From assembly GCF_000801315.1 (NCBI RefSeq), contig NZ_CP010054.1:1364001-1428000 (forward strand): a DNA stretch of 64,000 bases. Direction: 5' to 3'. This DNA comes from Hymenobacter sp. DG25B (lineage in GTDB: Bacteria; Bacteroidota; Bacteroidia; Cytophagales; Hymenobacteraceae). This document shows, one piece after another, positions 17,106 to 25,801 of this stretch; within the stretch, counting starts at the first letter, position 1; the number at the start of each line of letters is the position of its first letter. The notes under the pieces are model-generated. The model was not told the DNA's origin, searched no databases, and saw nothing but the letters and a program-made list of their open reading frames with translations. The translations under genes were made by a program, and so were the position numbers.

Positions 17106-18005
17106 ATGAGTATTATTCACGATATCCGAACAGCCTTTAGCCGCCGCGACAATGCGCTGAATCAGCTTTTGCTGATTAATGTGCTGGTGTTTGCGGTGCT
17201 GGTCGTGTTGGGTGCCATCCTGCACCTGAGCGGGGGCGATGCCCTCTATGCCCGCCTGGTACGGTTGGTGGAAATCCCTTCGGATCTGCCTTCCCTGGCC
17301 TGGCGCCCCTGGACCATCATTACCTACGCTTTTGCCCACGTAGGCTTTCTGCACATTCTCTTCAACATGCTCAACCTGTACTGGTTTGGCACCCTGGTGC
17401 GCGAGTACCTCGGCGACCGTAAGCTGGTGAGTATTTATATTCTGGGGGCGCTGGTGGGCGCGGCCTTTTTTCTGCTGAGCTTTAACTTGGTGCCGGTACT
17501 GCGCCCGCAGCTGGGCCTTCCGATGCTGGGAGCTTCCGGGGCCGTTACGGCCATTATTGTGGCGGCCGCCACTTTGCTGCCCGACTACACCTTCAATCTG
17601 ATTCTGCTGGGCCCCGTCCGCATTAAGTACATTGCGGCGGTGGTAGTGCTGATTTCCCTGGCCGGCATCAACAGCAATAACCCTGGCGGCGAAATTGCCC
17701 ACATTGGCGGCGCCATTCTCGGCTACCTGTACATCAAACAGCTGCAGCGCGGCCGCGACCTGGGCCGCCCCGTGCAGGCCACCGGCGACTGGCTGGGCAG
17801 CCTGCTCAGCGGCCGGCCCCGCCTGCGTGTCACGCACCGCAACCGCTCCGAGGAAGCCGCTAGCGCCGCCCCCGCCAAAAAAGCCGGGCCCCGCAAACCC
17901 GAGCAGGAGGAAATAGACCTGATTCTGGACAAGATTTCCCGCTCCGGCTACGAAAGCCTGTCCAAGGATGAAAAGCAGAAGCTGTTCCGAGCCAGCCAGA
18001 AGTAA
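17106..18005 (+). CDS. Rhomboid intramembrane serine protease 2
   Basis: A 299-residue rhomboid, only distantly similar to its neighbour. Catalytic Ser144 lies in GASGA and His199 in AHIGG, with the HxxxN element LHILFNM near residues 82-88. After the last membrane helix (about residue 210) comes a basic, Ala/Pro-rich linker. A short conserved C-terminal helix-rich tail follows (EIDLILDKISRSGYESLS, about residues 268-299), of the kind annotated as DUF6576 in Bacteroidota rhomboids. The substrates are unknown. Confidence 0.92.
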   Translation: MSIIHDIRTAFSRRDNALNQLLLINVLVFAVLVVLGAILHLSGGDALYARLVRLVEIPSDLPSLAWRPWTIITYAFAHVGFLHILFNMLNLYWFGTLVREYLGDRKLVSIYILGALVGAAFFLLSFNLVPVLRPQLGLPMLGASGAVTAIIVAAATLLPDYTFNLILLGPVRIKYIAAVVVLISLAGINSNNPGGEIAHIGGAILGYLYIKQLQRGRDLGRPVQATGDWLGSLLSGRPRLRVTHRNRSEEAASAAPAKKAGPRKPEQEEIDLILDKISRSGYESLSKDEKQKLFRASQK

Positions 18006-18152
18006 GAAGGTAGCGCGGGTAAGTGATACGAATAAGGCGGCAGGCGAAAGTTATCGGCTGCTTTTCCAAGCAGCATCGTCCGGTTGTTTGCAGCCTCACG
18101 CTTTAGCAAGTCTTCCTCCACCTAAATCCGCTTGTCCTCCCAGCCCCTACGG

Positions 18153-18254
18153 GTGTCATCCTGAGCTTGCGAAGGACCTTATCACACCTGCACGACTTGC
18201 ATAACAACGACTCGTTCTTTGGTGATAAGGTCCTTCGCAAGCTCAGGATGACAC
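18153..18254. repeat. Long REP-like inverted repeat, family A copy 2
   Basis: Perfect 33-base arms (18153-18185 and 18222-18254) around a 36-base centre. The arm matches copy 1 at 1607-1710 except for about three positions, while the centres differ. It occupies the 410-base gap between the second rhomboid gene and mdh. Apart from this repeat and the terminator at 18351-18387, I see nothing in that gap. Confidence 0.85.
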
Positions 18255-18350
18255 TCGTAGGAGTTAAGAGAAGAACGAAGGTGATTGACAGAGAACCTGG
18301 ATGAGTTTAGAGACAATAATGCCGCTAAGCGCTTAACATCCTTGAACATG

Positions 18351-18387
18351 AAAGAAGCCCGACCAGAGAATCTGGTCGGGCTTCTTT
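18351..18387 (-). terminator. Terminator of mdh
   Basis: A perfect 17-bp stem (18351-18367 with 18371-18387) with a 3-base GAA loop, 29 bases beyond the mdh stop codon. The stem ends in T-rich sequence on both strands and may also stop transcription from the left. Confidence 0.85.
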
Positions 18388-18415
18388 GTTAAGCTTAAAA
18401 AAAGGCAAACAGAGC

Positions 18416-19357
18416 TTAAGCCGTGGCTTTGCTCATGTTGTCCAGGGCATCCATTACCTCTTTCACGTGGCCGCGTGAGGTTTCCAGCATGGCCTTCTCT
18501 TCGTCGTTGAGCTGCAGCTCAATTACTTTCTCGATGCCATTTTTGCCCAGGATAACCGGAGCACCGAGGTACACACCGTTGATGCCGTATTCGCCCTGCA
18601 GCTCGATGCACACGGGGAATACGCGGCGCTGGTCGCGCACAATGGCTTCTACCATTTGGGCAGCAGCAGCACCGGGCGCATACCAGGCCGAGGTACCCAT
18701 CAGCTTCACCAGCTCACCGCCACCTACGGCCGTGCGCTGTACAATGGCGTCCAGCTCTTCCTTGCTGATAAGCTCAGTTACCGGAATGCCGCCCACCGTG
18801 GTGTAGCGGGGCAGGGGCACCATGGTGTCGCCGTGGCCACCCATGAGTACGGCCTGAATGTCTTTGGGGCTAACGTTGAGGGCTTCGGCCAGGAAGGCGC
18901 GGTAGCGCGCCGTGTCCAGAATGCCGGCCATACCAAATACCTTCTCGCGGGGCAGGCCGGAGGTAATGTGGGCCTGGTAGGTCATCACGTCCAGCGGGTT
19001 GCTGACGATAATGATAATGGCGTTGGGCGAGTATTTTACTACCTGCTCCGTCACCGATTTCACGATGCCGGCGTTAGTCGAAATCAGGTCGTCGCGGCTC
19101 ATGCCGGGCTTGCGGGGCAGGCCGGAGGTGATAACCACCACGTCGGAGTTGGCGGTGCGGGCGTAATCGTTGGTGACGCCTACCGTGCGGGAATCATACC
19201 CGATGATGGGCGCTTTCTGCCAGATGTCGAGGGCTTTACCTTCAGCGAAGCCTTCTTTAATGTCAACCAGAACAATTTCGTTGGCAATTTCGCGGGTGGC
19301 AAGAACATCGGCGCAGGTTGCGCCCACGTTGCCAGCCCCAACTACGGTAACTTTCAT
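18416..19357 (-). CDS. mdh: Malate dehydrogenase (NAD-dependent)
   Basis: A 313-residue LDH-like malate dehydrogenase of the TCA cycle. The nucleotide-binding GAGNVG is at residues 8-13, and Asp32 in VLVDIKEG selects NAD over NADP. Substrate-binding arginines are R82 and R88 in the LPRKPGMSRDD loop and R151 in LDTARYR. The catalytic His175 lies in GGHGDTMVP. The length is typical. It is a single-gene unit with its own terminator. Confidence 0.97.
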   Translation of the reverse strand: MKVTVVGAGNVGATCADVLATREIANEIVLVDIKEGFAEGKALDIWQKAPIIGYDSRTVGVTNDYARTANSDVVVITSGLPRKPGMSRDDLISTNAGIVKSVTEQVVKYSPNAIIIIVSNPLDVMTYQAHITSGLPREKVFGMAGILDTARYRAFLAEALNVSPKDIQAVLMGGHGDTMVPLPRYTTVGGIPVTELISKEELDAIVQRTAVGGGELVKLMGTSAWYAPGAAAAQMVEAIVRDQRRVFPVCIELQGEYGINGVYLGAPVILGKNGIEKVIELQLNDEEKAMLETSRGHVKEVMDALDNMSKATA

Positions 19358-19450
19358 CGGGTGATGGGTTGGGTGTGAGAATTTATTCGCGGCCGTAAAG
19401 CTAAGCGAAAACGGGTTTCGGGCGGTGGGTTTTTGCGAAAGTTCGCCTGG

Positions 19451-20782
19451 CTACATGCGCTTCACTATCAGCACCCGCTCGGTTTCCTCGGTCACCTTAA
19501 ACCGGTCATCGGGCCGGAAGCCAATAACCCAGGCAATTTTACCGTCGCCGGAAACCAGCAACTGCACGTTGTCTTTCAGGTTGAGGGACACTTTCTGGTC
19601 AATCAGAAAATCGGAGAGCTTCTTCTTGCCTTTCATGCCGATGGGCATAAACCAGTCTCCTTCCTGCCAGGTACGCACAATCAGCGGAAAATGCAGCAGG
19701 TCGGCATCCAGCGCGGCCACGGCTTTGCCCTTCGGAATCTCAAAGCCTTCTTCTACCTCCAGCAGCTCGAGCCGCAGGTGCAGGCCATCTATCTTGAGCA
19801 CTTCCTGTCCGGCGGCAATCTGGTGGGTGCCAAACTTCGAGAGGTTTTTGGGCGTGATAACCAGCTGCTCCCGGTCCTTCACCAGCCGGTGCGTGGGCGA
19901 CTCAAAGCGGCGGCCCGGCTCAGCATTGAAGGCGGCTACAATTTCCTTTACTACCGGATAGGTAAAGCCGAAGGGGCGCAGCAGCTCCTGCAGCACCAGC
20001 GCCGTGGCAGCTGTTTTTTGCAGAGTGGCAATGTTAAGGTACGTGGCCTCGGGCTCGGTGCGCTGGGCCTGCGTGGCAGTGTCCTCCACGTAGCGGCGCA
20101 GAATTTCCTCGGCCCCGCCCACGCGCTCCGCCGTGAACTGCAGGGTCTGGTCGAGGTTGGGGTTGATGTCGCGCAGCACGGGCAGCACCTCGTGGCGGAG
20201 GCGGTTGCGCTGGTATATGGGGCTGTCGTTGCTGGCGTCTTCGCGCCAGATCAGGCGCTGCTCCACCAGGTAATCGAATAACTCCTCTTTGCCAATGGCC
20301 AGGAGTGGCCGCACGAGGTAGCCGTTTTTGGCCCGGATACCGTGCAGACCCGCCAGGCCGGTGCCGTGCGTGAGGTTCAGCAGCATGGTTTCGGCGGCAT
20401 CGCGCTGGTGGTGGGCGGTGGCAATGTACTGGAAGCCCTGCGTCTGACGGATTTGCTCAAACCAGGCGTAGCGCAGGGCGCGGGCGGCCATTTGCGTGGA
20501 AATACCTTCCTGCTGAGCAAAAGCTTTGGTCTGGAAGAACTCCACGAAGTAGGGCACCTCGTACTTCTTGGCCAGCTTGCGCACAAACTGCTCGTCGGCA
20601 TCGGCCTCGTCGCCGCGCAGGCCAAAGTGGCAGTGGGCAATGGCAAATGGTACCTCCAGGCGGTGCAGCACATCGGCCAGCACCACGGAGTCCTGGCCGC
20701 CGCTCACGGCTACCAGCAACTGGTCGGTGGTGGGGGAGAAGAGGTTGTTTTCTTCGATATACTGAAGGATGCGGTCAAGCAT
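19451..20782 (-). CDS. tilS: tRNA(Ile)-lysidine synthase TilS
   Basis: A 443-residue enzyme that attaches lysine to C34 of the tRNA(Ile) CAU anticodon, changing its specificity from Met to Ile. The PP-loop ATP site SGGQDS is at 27-32. HCHFGLRGDEADADEQF and the ATAHHQRDAAET region are typical of TilS. The C-terminal TilS substrate-binding domain follows (from about residue 365), with GDWFMPIGMKGKKKLSDF. The length fits the full three-domain form. It is essential in nearly all bacteria. Confidence 0.95.
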   Translation of the reverse strand: MLDRILQYIEENNLFSPTTDQLLVAVSGGQDSVVLADVLHRLEVPFAIAHCHFGLRGDEADADEQFVRKLAKKYEVPYFVEFFQTKAFAQQEGISTQMAARALRYAWFEQIRQTQGFQYIATAHHQRDAAETMLLNLTHGTGLAGLHGIRAKNGYLVRPLLAIGKEELFDYLVEQRLIWREDASNDSPIYQRNRLRHEVLPVLRDINPNLDQTLQFTAERVGGAEEILRRYVEDTATQAQRTEPEATYLNIATLQKTAATALVLQELLRPFGFTYPVVKEIVAAFNAEPGRRFESPTHRLVKDREQLVITPKNLSKFGTHQIAAGQEVLKIDGLHLRLELLEVEEGFEIPKGKAVAALDADLLHFPLIVRTWQEGDWFMPIGMKGKKKLSDFLIDQKVSLNLKDNVQLLVSGDGKIAWVIGFRPDDRFKVTEETERVLIVKRM

Positions 20783-20809
20783 GGGAGGAATAGGCTGGTG
20801 AAAAAGAAC

Positions 20810-20901
20810 GTCATGCTGAGCGCAGCCGAAGCATCTCGCTGGTGTGGTAATTACTATGGCAACATCAGCACGCGAGATGCTTCGGCTGTGCTCAGCATGA
20901 C
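20810..20901. repeat. Long REP-like inverted repeat, family C copy 1
   Basis: Arms of 30 bases (20810-20839 and 20872-20901) with one mismatch. The core is GTCATGCTGAGCG then GCCGAAGCATCTCGC. A more diverged copy lies at 59572-59684. It sits in the divergent gap between tilS and the OstA-like gene. Confidence 0.85.
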
Positions 20902-20973
20902 AACCCTGAATATTAGTTAAGCACCGAAAAACGTACTATCGTACAAAGATGGCCGTTAGCAGCGGGGCTTCTG

Positions 20974-20981
20974 TACCTTTG
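20974..20981 (+). promoter_or_regulatory. -7 promoter element of the OstA-like gene
   Basis: TACCTTTG matches TAnnTTTG and ends only 7 bases before the ATG at 20989, implying an extremely short or absent leader. No -33 TTTG is present at the standard distance. Confidence 0.5.
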
Positions 20982-20988
20982 CGCCGAA

Positions 20989-22782
20989 ATGTCGTCTCTA
21001 AAGCACTTTTTTCTTCTTTGCTGCCTGCTGTTGCCGGCCTTGGCCTGGGCCCAGCAAACGCCTGCCCGCAAGCCCGCTACTCCGGCCAAAGGCCAGCGCA
21101 TTGAGCTGCTGCCCGGCACCCAGGAGCTGATTGGCGGCGAGTTTAACGGAGTAGAAATCCGCAAGCTCATCGGCAATGTGAGCTTTAAGCAGGGCGACAC
21201 GTTTATGTACTGCGACTCGGCCTACCAGTACACCGACCGCAACTCCATTGAGGCGTTCAGCAACGTGCGCATCGTACAGAACGATACCCTGACCATTACC
21301 GGCGACCGGGCCACCTACGACGGCGACGCCCGCAAAGCCCGCATGACGGGCAACGTAGTGATGCGCGACCCGCGCATGACGCTCACCACGCCCGTGCTCG
21401 ACTACGACCTGAACCGCAAGCTGGCCTATTACAGCGGCGGTGGCCACCTCACCGACCCCGAAAATACGCTGGACAGCCGCCGCGGCTACTACAATACTCA
21501 AACCAAGGTATTCAGCTTTAAGGGCGGGGTGCAGGTGCAAACCAAGGACAACACCATCAACAGTGATACGCTGCAGTACAACACGGTTTCCAAAATTGTG
21601 TACTTCTTCAGCCCCACGCGCATCAAAGGGGCGCAGGGTTCCCTGTACGCCGAAAACGGCTACTACAACACCGCCACCCGGGTGTCCAACTTCAAGAGCA
21701 ACGCCAAGATTGAAACCCGGGACTATCTGCTGGGCGGCGATAATCTGTACTACGACGAAAGCCGGCAGTACGGGCTGGCCACGGGGCGTGTGTCCATGGT
21801 CTCGAAGAAGGACAACATCACCATTCGTGGGGACGTGGGGCGCTACTGGCGCACGCTGGGGAAAGCCAAGGTGTACGGCAGCGCCGTGATGCGCAATATT
21901 GCCGACCGGGATACCCTGTATCTGGCCGCCGATACGCTCATGAGCGTGGACAGCCGTGACCCCGCCAAGCCCGGCGGCGTGGTGTATGCCTACCGAAAGG
22001 TGCGCATCTTCCGCAAAGATCTGCAGGGCCGCTGCGACTCCCTGACCTACGACCGTGCCGACTCCGTGATTTACCTGAACCGCAGGCCGGTATTGTGGAG
22101 CGGTACCAACCAACTCACCGCCGATAGCATGGAGCTGCGGCTGCGCCGTCAGAAAATAGACCAGATGCGGCTGTATGCCAACTCGTTTATTGCCGGCAAA
22201 GACACCCTGCTGAACTACAACCAGGTGAAGGGCCGCAACATGGTGGGCTACTTCCAGGGAAATAAATTGAAAAAAGTGGATGTGCTTGGCAACGCGGAGA
22301 GCCTCTACTTTGCTCTTGAGGGTGATACCAGCCTGACCGGCATGAACAAAGCCGTGAGCTCCAACATGGCGCTACGCTTTGGTCAGGATAGTAAACTACA
22401 GACCATCAGCTTTCTAACTAACCCCGATGCCAGCTTTATTCCGCCCCATGAGCTAAAGGATGAAGACAAGCAGCTGAAAGGGTTTCAATGGCGGGAAAAG
22501 GAGCGGCCTACCCGGCGCGGCACCCTGGGCAAGCACTTTGCCCTGCCCGTGAAAGCCAAGCCCAAAACCAAAGTCAAACGCAAAGCCACCACCACTAAAA
22601 CCCGGGCAGCCACCAAAGCAAAAGCCAGGCCCGCAGCGGCTCCTAAAAAGCCCGCTCCGGCCCCCACCAAGCCTGCCCAGAAAGTTACAACGCCTCAGCC
22701 CAAACCCTCTACCGTAGTGCCTGCGCCCCGGAAACCGTTGGCGCGGCCGGTGGATATCCTGCGCCGGAAGCCGCTGAAATAG
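20989..22782 (+). CDS. OstA-like protein (LptA/LptD N-terminal domain family)
   Basis: A 597-residue exported protein. A signal peptide covers residues 1-21 (ending AWA). Residues about 35-490 contain repeated beta-strand units of the OstA/LptA type, the fold that shields lipid chains of LPS in the periplasm. The DTLTITGDRATYDGDARKA and GNVVMRDPRMTLTTP stretches are typical. The tail from about 505 is Lys/Ala/Pro-rich, low-complexity and very basic. Bacteroidota have such long OstA-like proteins next to bamD. A role in LPS transport or outer-membrane assembly is probable but inferred. Downstream lies bamD. Confidence 0.88.
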   Translation: MSSLKHFFLLCCLLLPALAWAQQTPARKPATPAKGQRIELLPGTQELIGGEFNGVEIRKLIGNVSFKQGDTFMYCDSAYQYTDRNSIEAFSNVRIVQNDTLTITGDRATYDGDARKARMTGNVVMRDPRMTLTTPVLDYDLNRKLAYYSGGGHLTDPENTLDSRRGYYNTQTKVFSFKGGVQVQTKDNTINSDTLQYNTVSKIVYFFSPTRIKGAQGSLYAENGYYNTATRVSNFKSNAKIETRDYLLGGDNLYYDESRQYGLATGRVSMVSKKDNITIRGDVGRYWRTLGKAKVYGSAVMRNIADRDTLYLAADTLMSVDSRDPAKPGGVVYAYRKVRIFRKDLQGRCDSLTYDRADSVIYLNRRPVLWSGTNQLTADSMELRLRRQKIDQMRLYANSFIAGKDTLLNYNQVKGRNMVGYFQGNKLKKVDVLGNAESLYFALEGDTSLTGMNKAVSSNMALRFGQDSKLQTISFLTNPDASFIPPHELKDEDKQLKGFQWREKERPTRRGTLGKHFALPVKAKPKTKVKRKATTTKTRAATKAKARPAAAPKKPAPAPTKPAQKVTTPQPKPSTVVPAPRKPLARPVDILRRKPLK

Positions 22783-22799
22783 CTCCCAGGGGCCAGATC

Positions 22800-22830
22800 T
22801 TTGATTCGGCTCCGTAATCCGTTACCTTTG
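22800..22830 (+). promoter_or_regulatory. Promoter of bamD
   Basis: TTTG (22800-22803), exactly 19 bases, then TACCTTTG (22823-22830): a full match to the Bacteroidota TTTG-N19-TAnnTTTG promoter. The last G is 8 bases before the bamD ATG, so the transcript would have almost no leader. Confidence 0.7.
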
Positions 22831-22838
22831 CGCCCCTT

Positions 22839-23666
22839 ATGCTCTTCATTCGCCCCCTTTTATTTGTTCTCTTGTTCGGCAGCTTGCTGCTCGGCTCCTG
22901 CACCGGCTATCAAAAGCTGCTGAAGAGCGACGACGTGAACAAAAAATACAATGCCGCGCTGCAGTATTACGAGAAGGGCGACTACGCCCGGGCCGGTACG
23001 CTGCTGGAAGAGCTGCTCCCGCTGCTGAAAGGCCGTCCGGAGGCGGAAAAGGCGGAGTATTACTTTGCCAATACCAACTTCCAGGAGCGGAACTACGTGC
23101 TCAGCGCCTACTACTTCAAGCAGTTCTACGACACGTATCCTACCTCCGCCCTGGCCGAGGAAGCTACGTTTATGTATGCCAAGTCTCTGTTCCGCGACTC
23201 GCCGGAGTATGAGCTGGACCAGACCAATACCTACACGGCCATTGAGTCGCTGCAGGATTTCCTGAATCAGTACCCGGAAAGCAAGTTTCGGCCCGATGCC
23301 GAGAATATGTCGAAGGAGTTGCAGACCAAGCTGGAAACCAAGTCTTTCGAAGGTGCCAAGCTTTACTACCAGCTGCGCTACAACCAGGCCGCCGTTATTG
23401 CTTTTAACACGTTTCAGCAGCAGTACCCGGCTTCGCCTTACAACGAAGAAGCGGCTTTTCTGAAGGTGGCCGCGCAGTACGAGTTTGCCAAGGAAAGTGT
23501 GGAAAACAAGCAGCGGGAACGGTATCTGGAGGTAGTAGCGTTCTACCAGAATCTGCTGGACACATATCCGCAGAGCAAAAACCTGAAAGCGGCCGAATCC
23601 ATGTACAACGACGCCCGTGAACAGCTGGCTCAATTGAAAACGGAAGACGCCGCGGCTTCGAAATAA
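22839..23666 (+). CDS. bamD: Outer membrane assembly lipoprotein BamD
   Basis: A 275-residue lipoprotein of the BAM complex, which folds beta-barrels into the outer membrane. The signal peptide ends in the lipobox LLGSC with the lipidated Cys at residue 21. The remainder is tetratricopeptide-like repeats with the usual YYFANTNFQERNYVLSAYYFKQF and PTSALAEEATFM patterns of BamD/ComL. It has its own promoter just ahead of the start codon. The following genes (rpoZ, coaC, coaB, DUF4835, recN) are in the order known from other Bacteroidota. Confidence 0.95.
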   Translation: MLFIRPLLFVLLFGSLLLGSCTGYQKLLKSDDVNKKYNAALQYYEKGDYARAGTLLEELLPLLKGRPEAEKAEYYFANTNFQERNYVLSAYYFKQFYDTYPTSALAEEATFMYAKSLFRDSPEYELDQTNTYTAIESLQDFLNQYPESKFRPDAENMSKELQTKLETKSFEGAKLYYQLRYNQAAVIAFNTFQQQYPASPYNEEAAFLKVAAQYEFAKESVENKQRERYLEVVAFYQNLLDTYPQSKNLKAAESMYNDAREQLAQLKTEDAAASK

Positions 23667-23736
23667 TTTTTTTGTTGGCCGATCTGCCTATTTTGCCAGG
23701 GCGTAGCCTCCCATTTGTAACAAAGCTTCTCATTAT

Positions 23737-24066
23737 ATGAAAACTCCGAACAGCGTATCTGCCTCTATCGTGACCCGCAACATGTCGGATCTGGCCGCAG
23801 ACACCGGCAACGTATACGAGTCTCTTGCCATCATCTCGAAGCGGGCCAACCAGATTTCTGTGAAGCTGAAAGAAGAGCTGAACAGCAAGCTGGCTGAGTT
23901 TGCTACCACGGTAGACAACCTGGAAGAAGTATTCGAAAACCGCGAGCAAATCGAAATTTCGAAGCACTACGAGCGTCTGCCCAAGCCCACCAACCTGGCT
24001 ATTGAAGAGTTCCTGGAAGGCAAAATCCACTACCGCACGCCAAGCGCTGAGGAAAGCGGCGAGTAA
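23737..24066 (+). CDS. rpoZ: RNA polymerase omega subunit (RpoZ/Rpb6 family)
   Basis: A 109-residue protein of the Bacteroidota-type omega subunit, which helps assemble and stabilise RNA polymerase. The conserved helix with NVYESLAIISKRANQIS (about residues 26-42) corresponds to the omega/Rpb6 core, and a longer acidic C-terminal part follows. It lies 70 bases after bamD and 25 bases before coaC. The ATG at 23737 gives a normal N-terminus. Confidence 0.93.
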   Translation: MKTPNSVSASIVTRNMSDLAADTGNVYESLAIISKRANQISVKLKEELNSKLAEFATTVDNLEEVFENREQIEISKHYERLPKPTNLAIEEFLEGKIHYRTPSAEESGE

Positions 24067-24091
24067 TTAACCCTTCTGCTAATACCCGCTG

Positions 24092-24637
24092 ATGTCGCTG
24101 CAAGGTCGTCGTATTCTGTTGGGTGTGTGTGGCAGTATTGCTGCGTATAAAGCTGCCGCTTTGGTGCGGCTCCTGGTAAAGGCCGGGGCTGAGGTGCAAG
24201 TCATTCTGACTCCCTCGGCCCCGGCCTTTGTTACGCCCCTTACGCTCAGCACGCTCTCCAAAAAGCCGGTACTCACGGGCTTCCTGAAAAGCGAAGCCAC
24301 CGGCGAGTGGCACAACCACGTGGCCCTGGGCCTGTGGGCTGATGCCTACCTGATAGCGCCTGCCAGCGCCAATACCCTCGCTCAGCTGGCGCACGGCCAT
24401 TGCCCCACCTTGCTGGCCGCCGTGTACCTCTCGGCCCGCTGCCCGGTGTTTCTGGCCCCGGCCATGGACCTGGATATGTACCAGCACCCGGCCACCCAGG
24501 AAAACCTGGCCCGCCTGCGCTCCTTCGGCAATCATATTTTCGATTCTCCGGCCGGTGAGCTGGCCAGCGGGCTGGAAGGCCCGGGCCGCATGCTGGAGCC
24601 GGAGGATATGGTGCGGGAATTGGAAAAGTCGCTTTAA
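24092..24637 (+). CDS. coaC: Phosphopantothenoylcysteine decarboxylase half of CoaBC
   Basis: A 181-residue flavoprotein that decarboxylates 4'-phosphopantothenoylcysteine in coenzyme A synthesis. Seen motifs: GVCGSIAAYK near the N-terminus (FMN phosphate loop), the catalytic His region EWHNHVALGLWAD, the LIAPASANT signature, and the PAMDLDMYQHPAT clamp. In most bacteria this domain is fused to the ligase as one protein of about 400 residues. Here it ends with its own stop at the domain border, and the ligase half lies 513 bases downstream beyond an AT-rich gene. The half looks complete and should function separately. Confidence 0.92.
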   Translation: MSLQGRRILLGVCGSIAAYKAAALVRLLVKAGAEVQVILTPSAPAFVTPLTLSTLSKKPVLTGFLKSEATGEWHNHVALGLWADAYLIAPASANTLAQLAHGHCPTLLAAVYLSARCPVFLAPAMDLDMYQHPATQENLARLRSFGNHIFDSPAGELASGLEGPGRMLEPEDMVRELEKSL

Positions 24638-24659
24638 ATCGAGTGCTTTGATTATAATT

Positions 24660-25103
24660 ATGAATGATAAATTAAAAAATATTATTTCATATTATGTAAT
24701 TATTTTTGGCTTATTGAGTCTTATTTTTAATATAATCATTTGCTTTGATTATTATTCCTCTGAGCACTATTTCCCTTTTGTGTTATTTATTCTGTTTTCG
24801 TTGGTAAGTATTCTGTCTGGCTTATTATATTATAAATCTATTGAATGGTCGTTTTGGTTGCTGATAATATTGCAGTTACTTCAGGTGGCCACAATATCTA
24901 TTATTAATATTCAATTTTATTTGAGAGCGGGTGTATCGTTGATTATTGATAGGGTGAATATATTTTCTATTCCAGTGCTAAATATACCTGACTTGAATTG
25001 TTTTTATTCTATAAATGAATATGTGGTTAAAGATGATGTTAATGTATTTCCATTCTTGATAATATATTTGCTTGTTTATAGAAAAACAAACAGAATTGCT
25101 TAA
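24660..25103 (+). CDS. AT-rich membrane protein lying between coaC and coaB
   Basis: A 147-residue protein I do not recognise. It has about four hydrophobic segments between residues 8 and 140 and a basic C-terminal end. Base composition is unlike its neighbours: the first 60 bases contain 10 G or C (counted at 24661-24720), against roughly two thirds in coaB. The ATG at 24660 starts MNDKLKNI, 22 bases after coaC. The frame is open from 24555, but that stretch is coaC in another frame. The composition and position suggest a horizontally acquired gene inserted at the CoaBC domain border. Confidence 0.72.
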   Translation: MNDKLKNIISYYVIIFGLLSLIFNIIICFDYYSSEHYFPFVLFILFSLVSILSGLLYYKSIEWSFWLLIILQLLQVATISIINIQFYLRAGVSLIIDRVNIFSIPVLNIPDLNCFYSINEYVVKDDVNVFPFLIIYLLVYRKTNRIA

Positions 25104-25150
25104 ATGTGTTTTATGAATTAATGTTATGATTTCAAATTGATCTTCTTTCA

Positions 25151-25801
25151 ATGCGCGTCCTCATCACCGCCGGCCCCACTTACGAGCCCCTCGACCCGGT
25201 CCGGTTTATCGGCAACCATAGCACCGGCAAAATGGGCTACGCGTTGGCCGAAGCCTTTGCCGCCGAAGGCGCGGACGTAACGCTCATCAGCGGCCCCACC
25301 AACCTGCCCGACCCTAGCCACGCGCGCATCCAGACCCAACGCGTAGAAACCGCCGACCAGATGTACACTGCCGCTGCGGCCGTAGCGCCCACAGCCGATG
25401 TATGGGTATTTGCCGCCGCCGTAGCCGACTACAAGCCGCGCCACGTGGCCGAAAATAAAATCAAGAAAGACGGCGACACGCTCACCTTGGACCTGGTGAA
25501 GAACATTGATATTGCCGCCACGCTGGGCCAGACCAAGCGGCCCGAACAATTTTCGGTGGGTTTTGCGTTAGAAACCAACAACGAAGAGGACAACGCCCGC
25601 GACAAGCTGCGCCGCAAAAACTTTGATATGGTGGTGCTGAACTCCCTGCGCGATGCCGGGGCCGGTTTCCGCCACGATACCAACAAAGTGACCCTGCTAA
25701 CAGCCGATGGGCAAATGTCTATCTTTGAGTTGAAGCCCAAAGCGGCCGTAGCCCACGATATTGTGGCCGCCGTACTTGCCCGTATTCCGCGCCATGCCTA
25801 A
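25151..25801 (+). CDS. coaB: Phosphopantothenate-cysteine ligase half of CoaBC
   Basis: A 216-residue enzyme that joins 4'-phosphopantothenate and cysteine. It starts MRVLITAGPTYEPLDPVRFIGNHS, the exact beginning of the CoaB domain in fused proteins, and contains STGKMGYALA, AAAVADYKP and a later KIKKDG segment that holds the conserved Lys. The ATG at 25151 is the natural domain start, so this is a complete stand-alone ligase rather than a truncated fusion. Its stop overlaps the next gene by 8 bases. Confidence 0.92.
   Translation: MRVLITAGPTYEPLDPVRFIGNHSTGKMGYALAEAFAAEGADVTLISGPTNLPDPSHARIQTQRVETADQMYTAAAAVAPTADVWVFAAAVADYKPRHVAENKIKKDGDTLTLDLVKNIDIAATLGQTKRPEQFSVGFALETNNEEDNARDKLRRKNFDMVVLNSLRDAGAGFRHDTNKVTLLTADGQMSIFELKPKAAVAHDIVAAVLARIPRHA

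Noticed and set aside
20998..22113. 371-codon open frame antisense to the OstA-like gene
   Set aside because: Same reason: complementary to a well-supported gene with signal peptide and conserved repeats.
24555..24659. Upstream extension of the AT-rich gene at 24660
   Set aside because: This part is coaC read in another frame; the ATG at 24660 starts where the composition changes.
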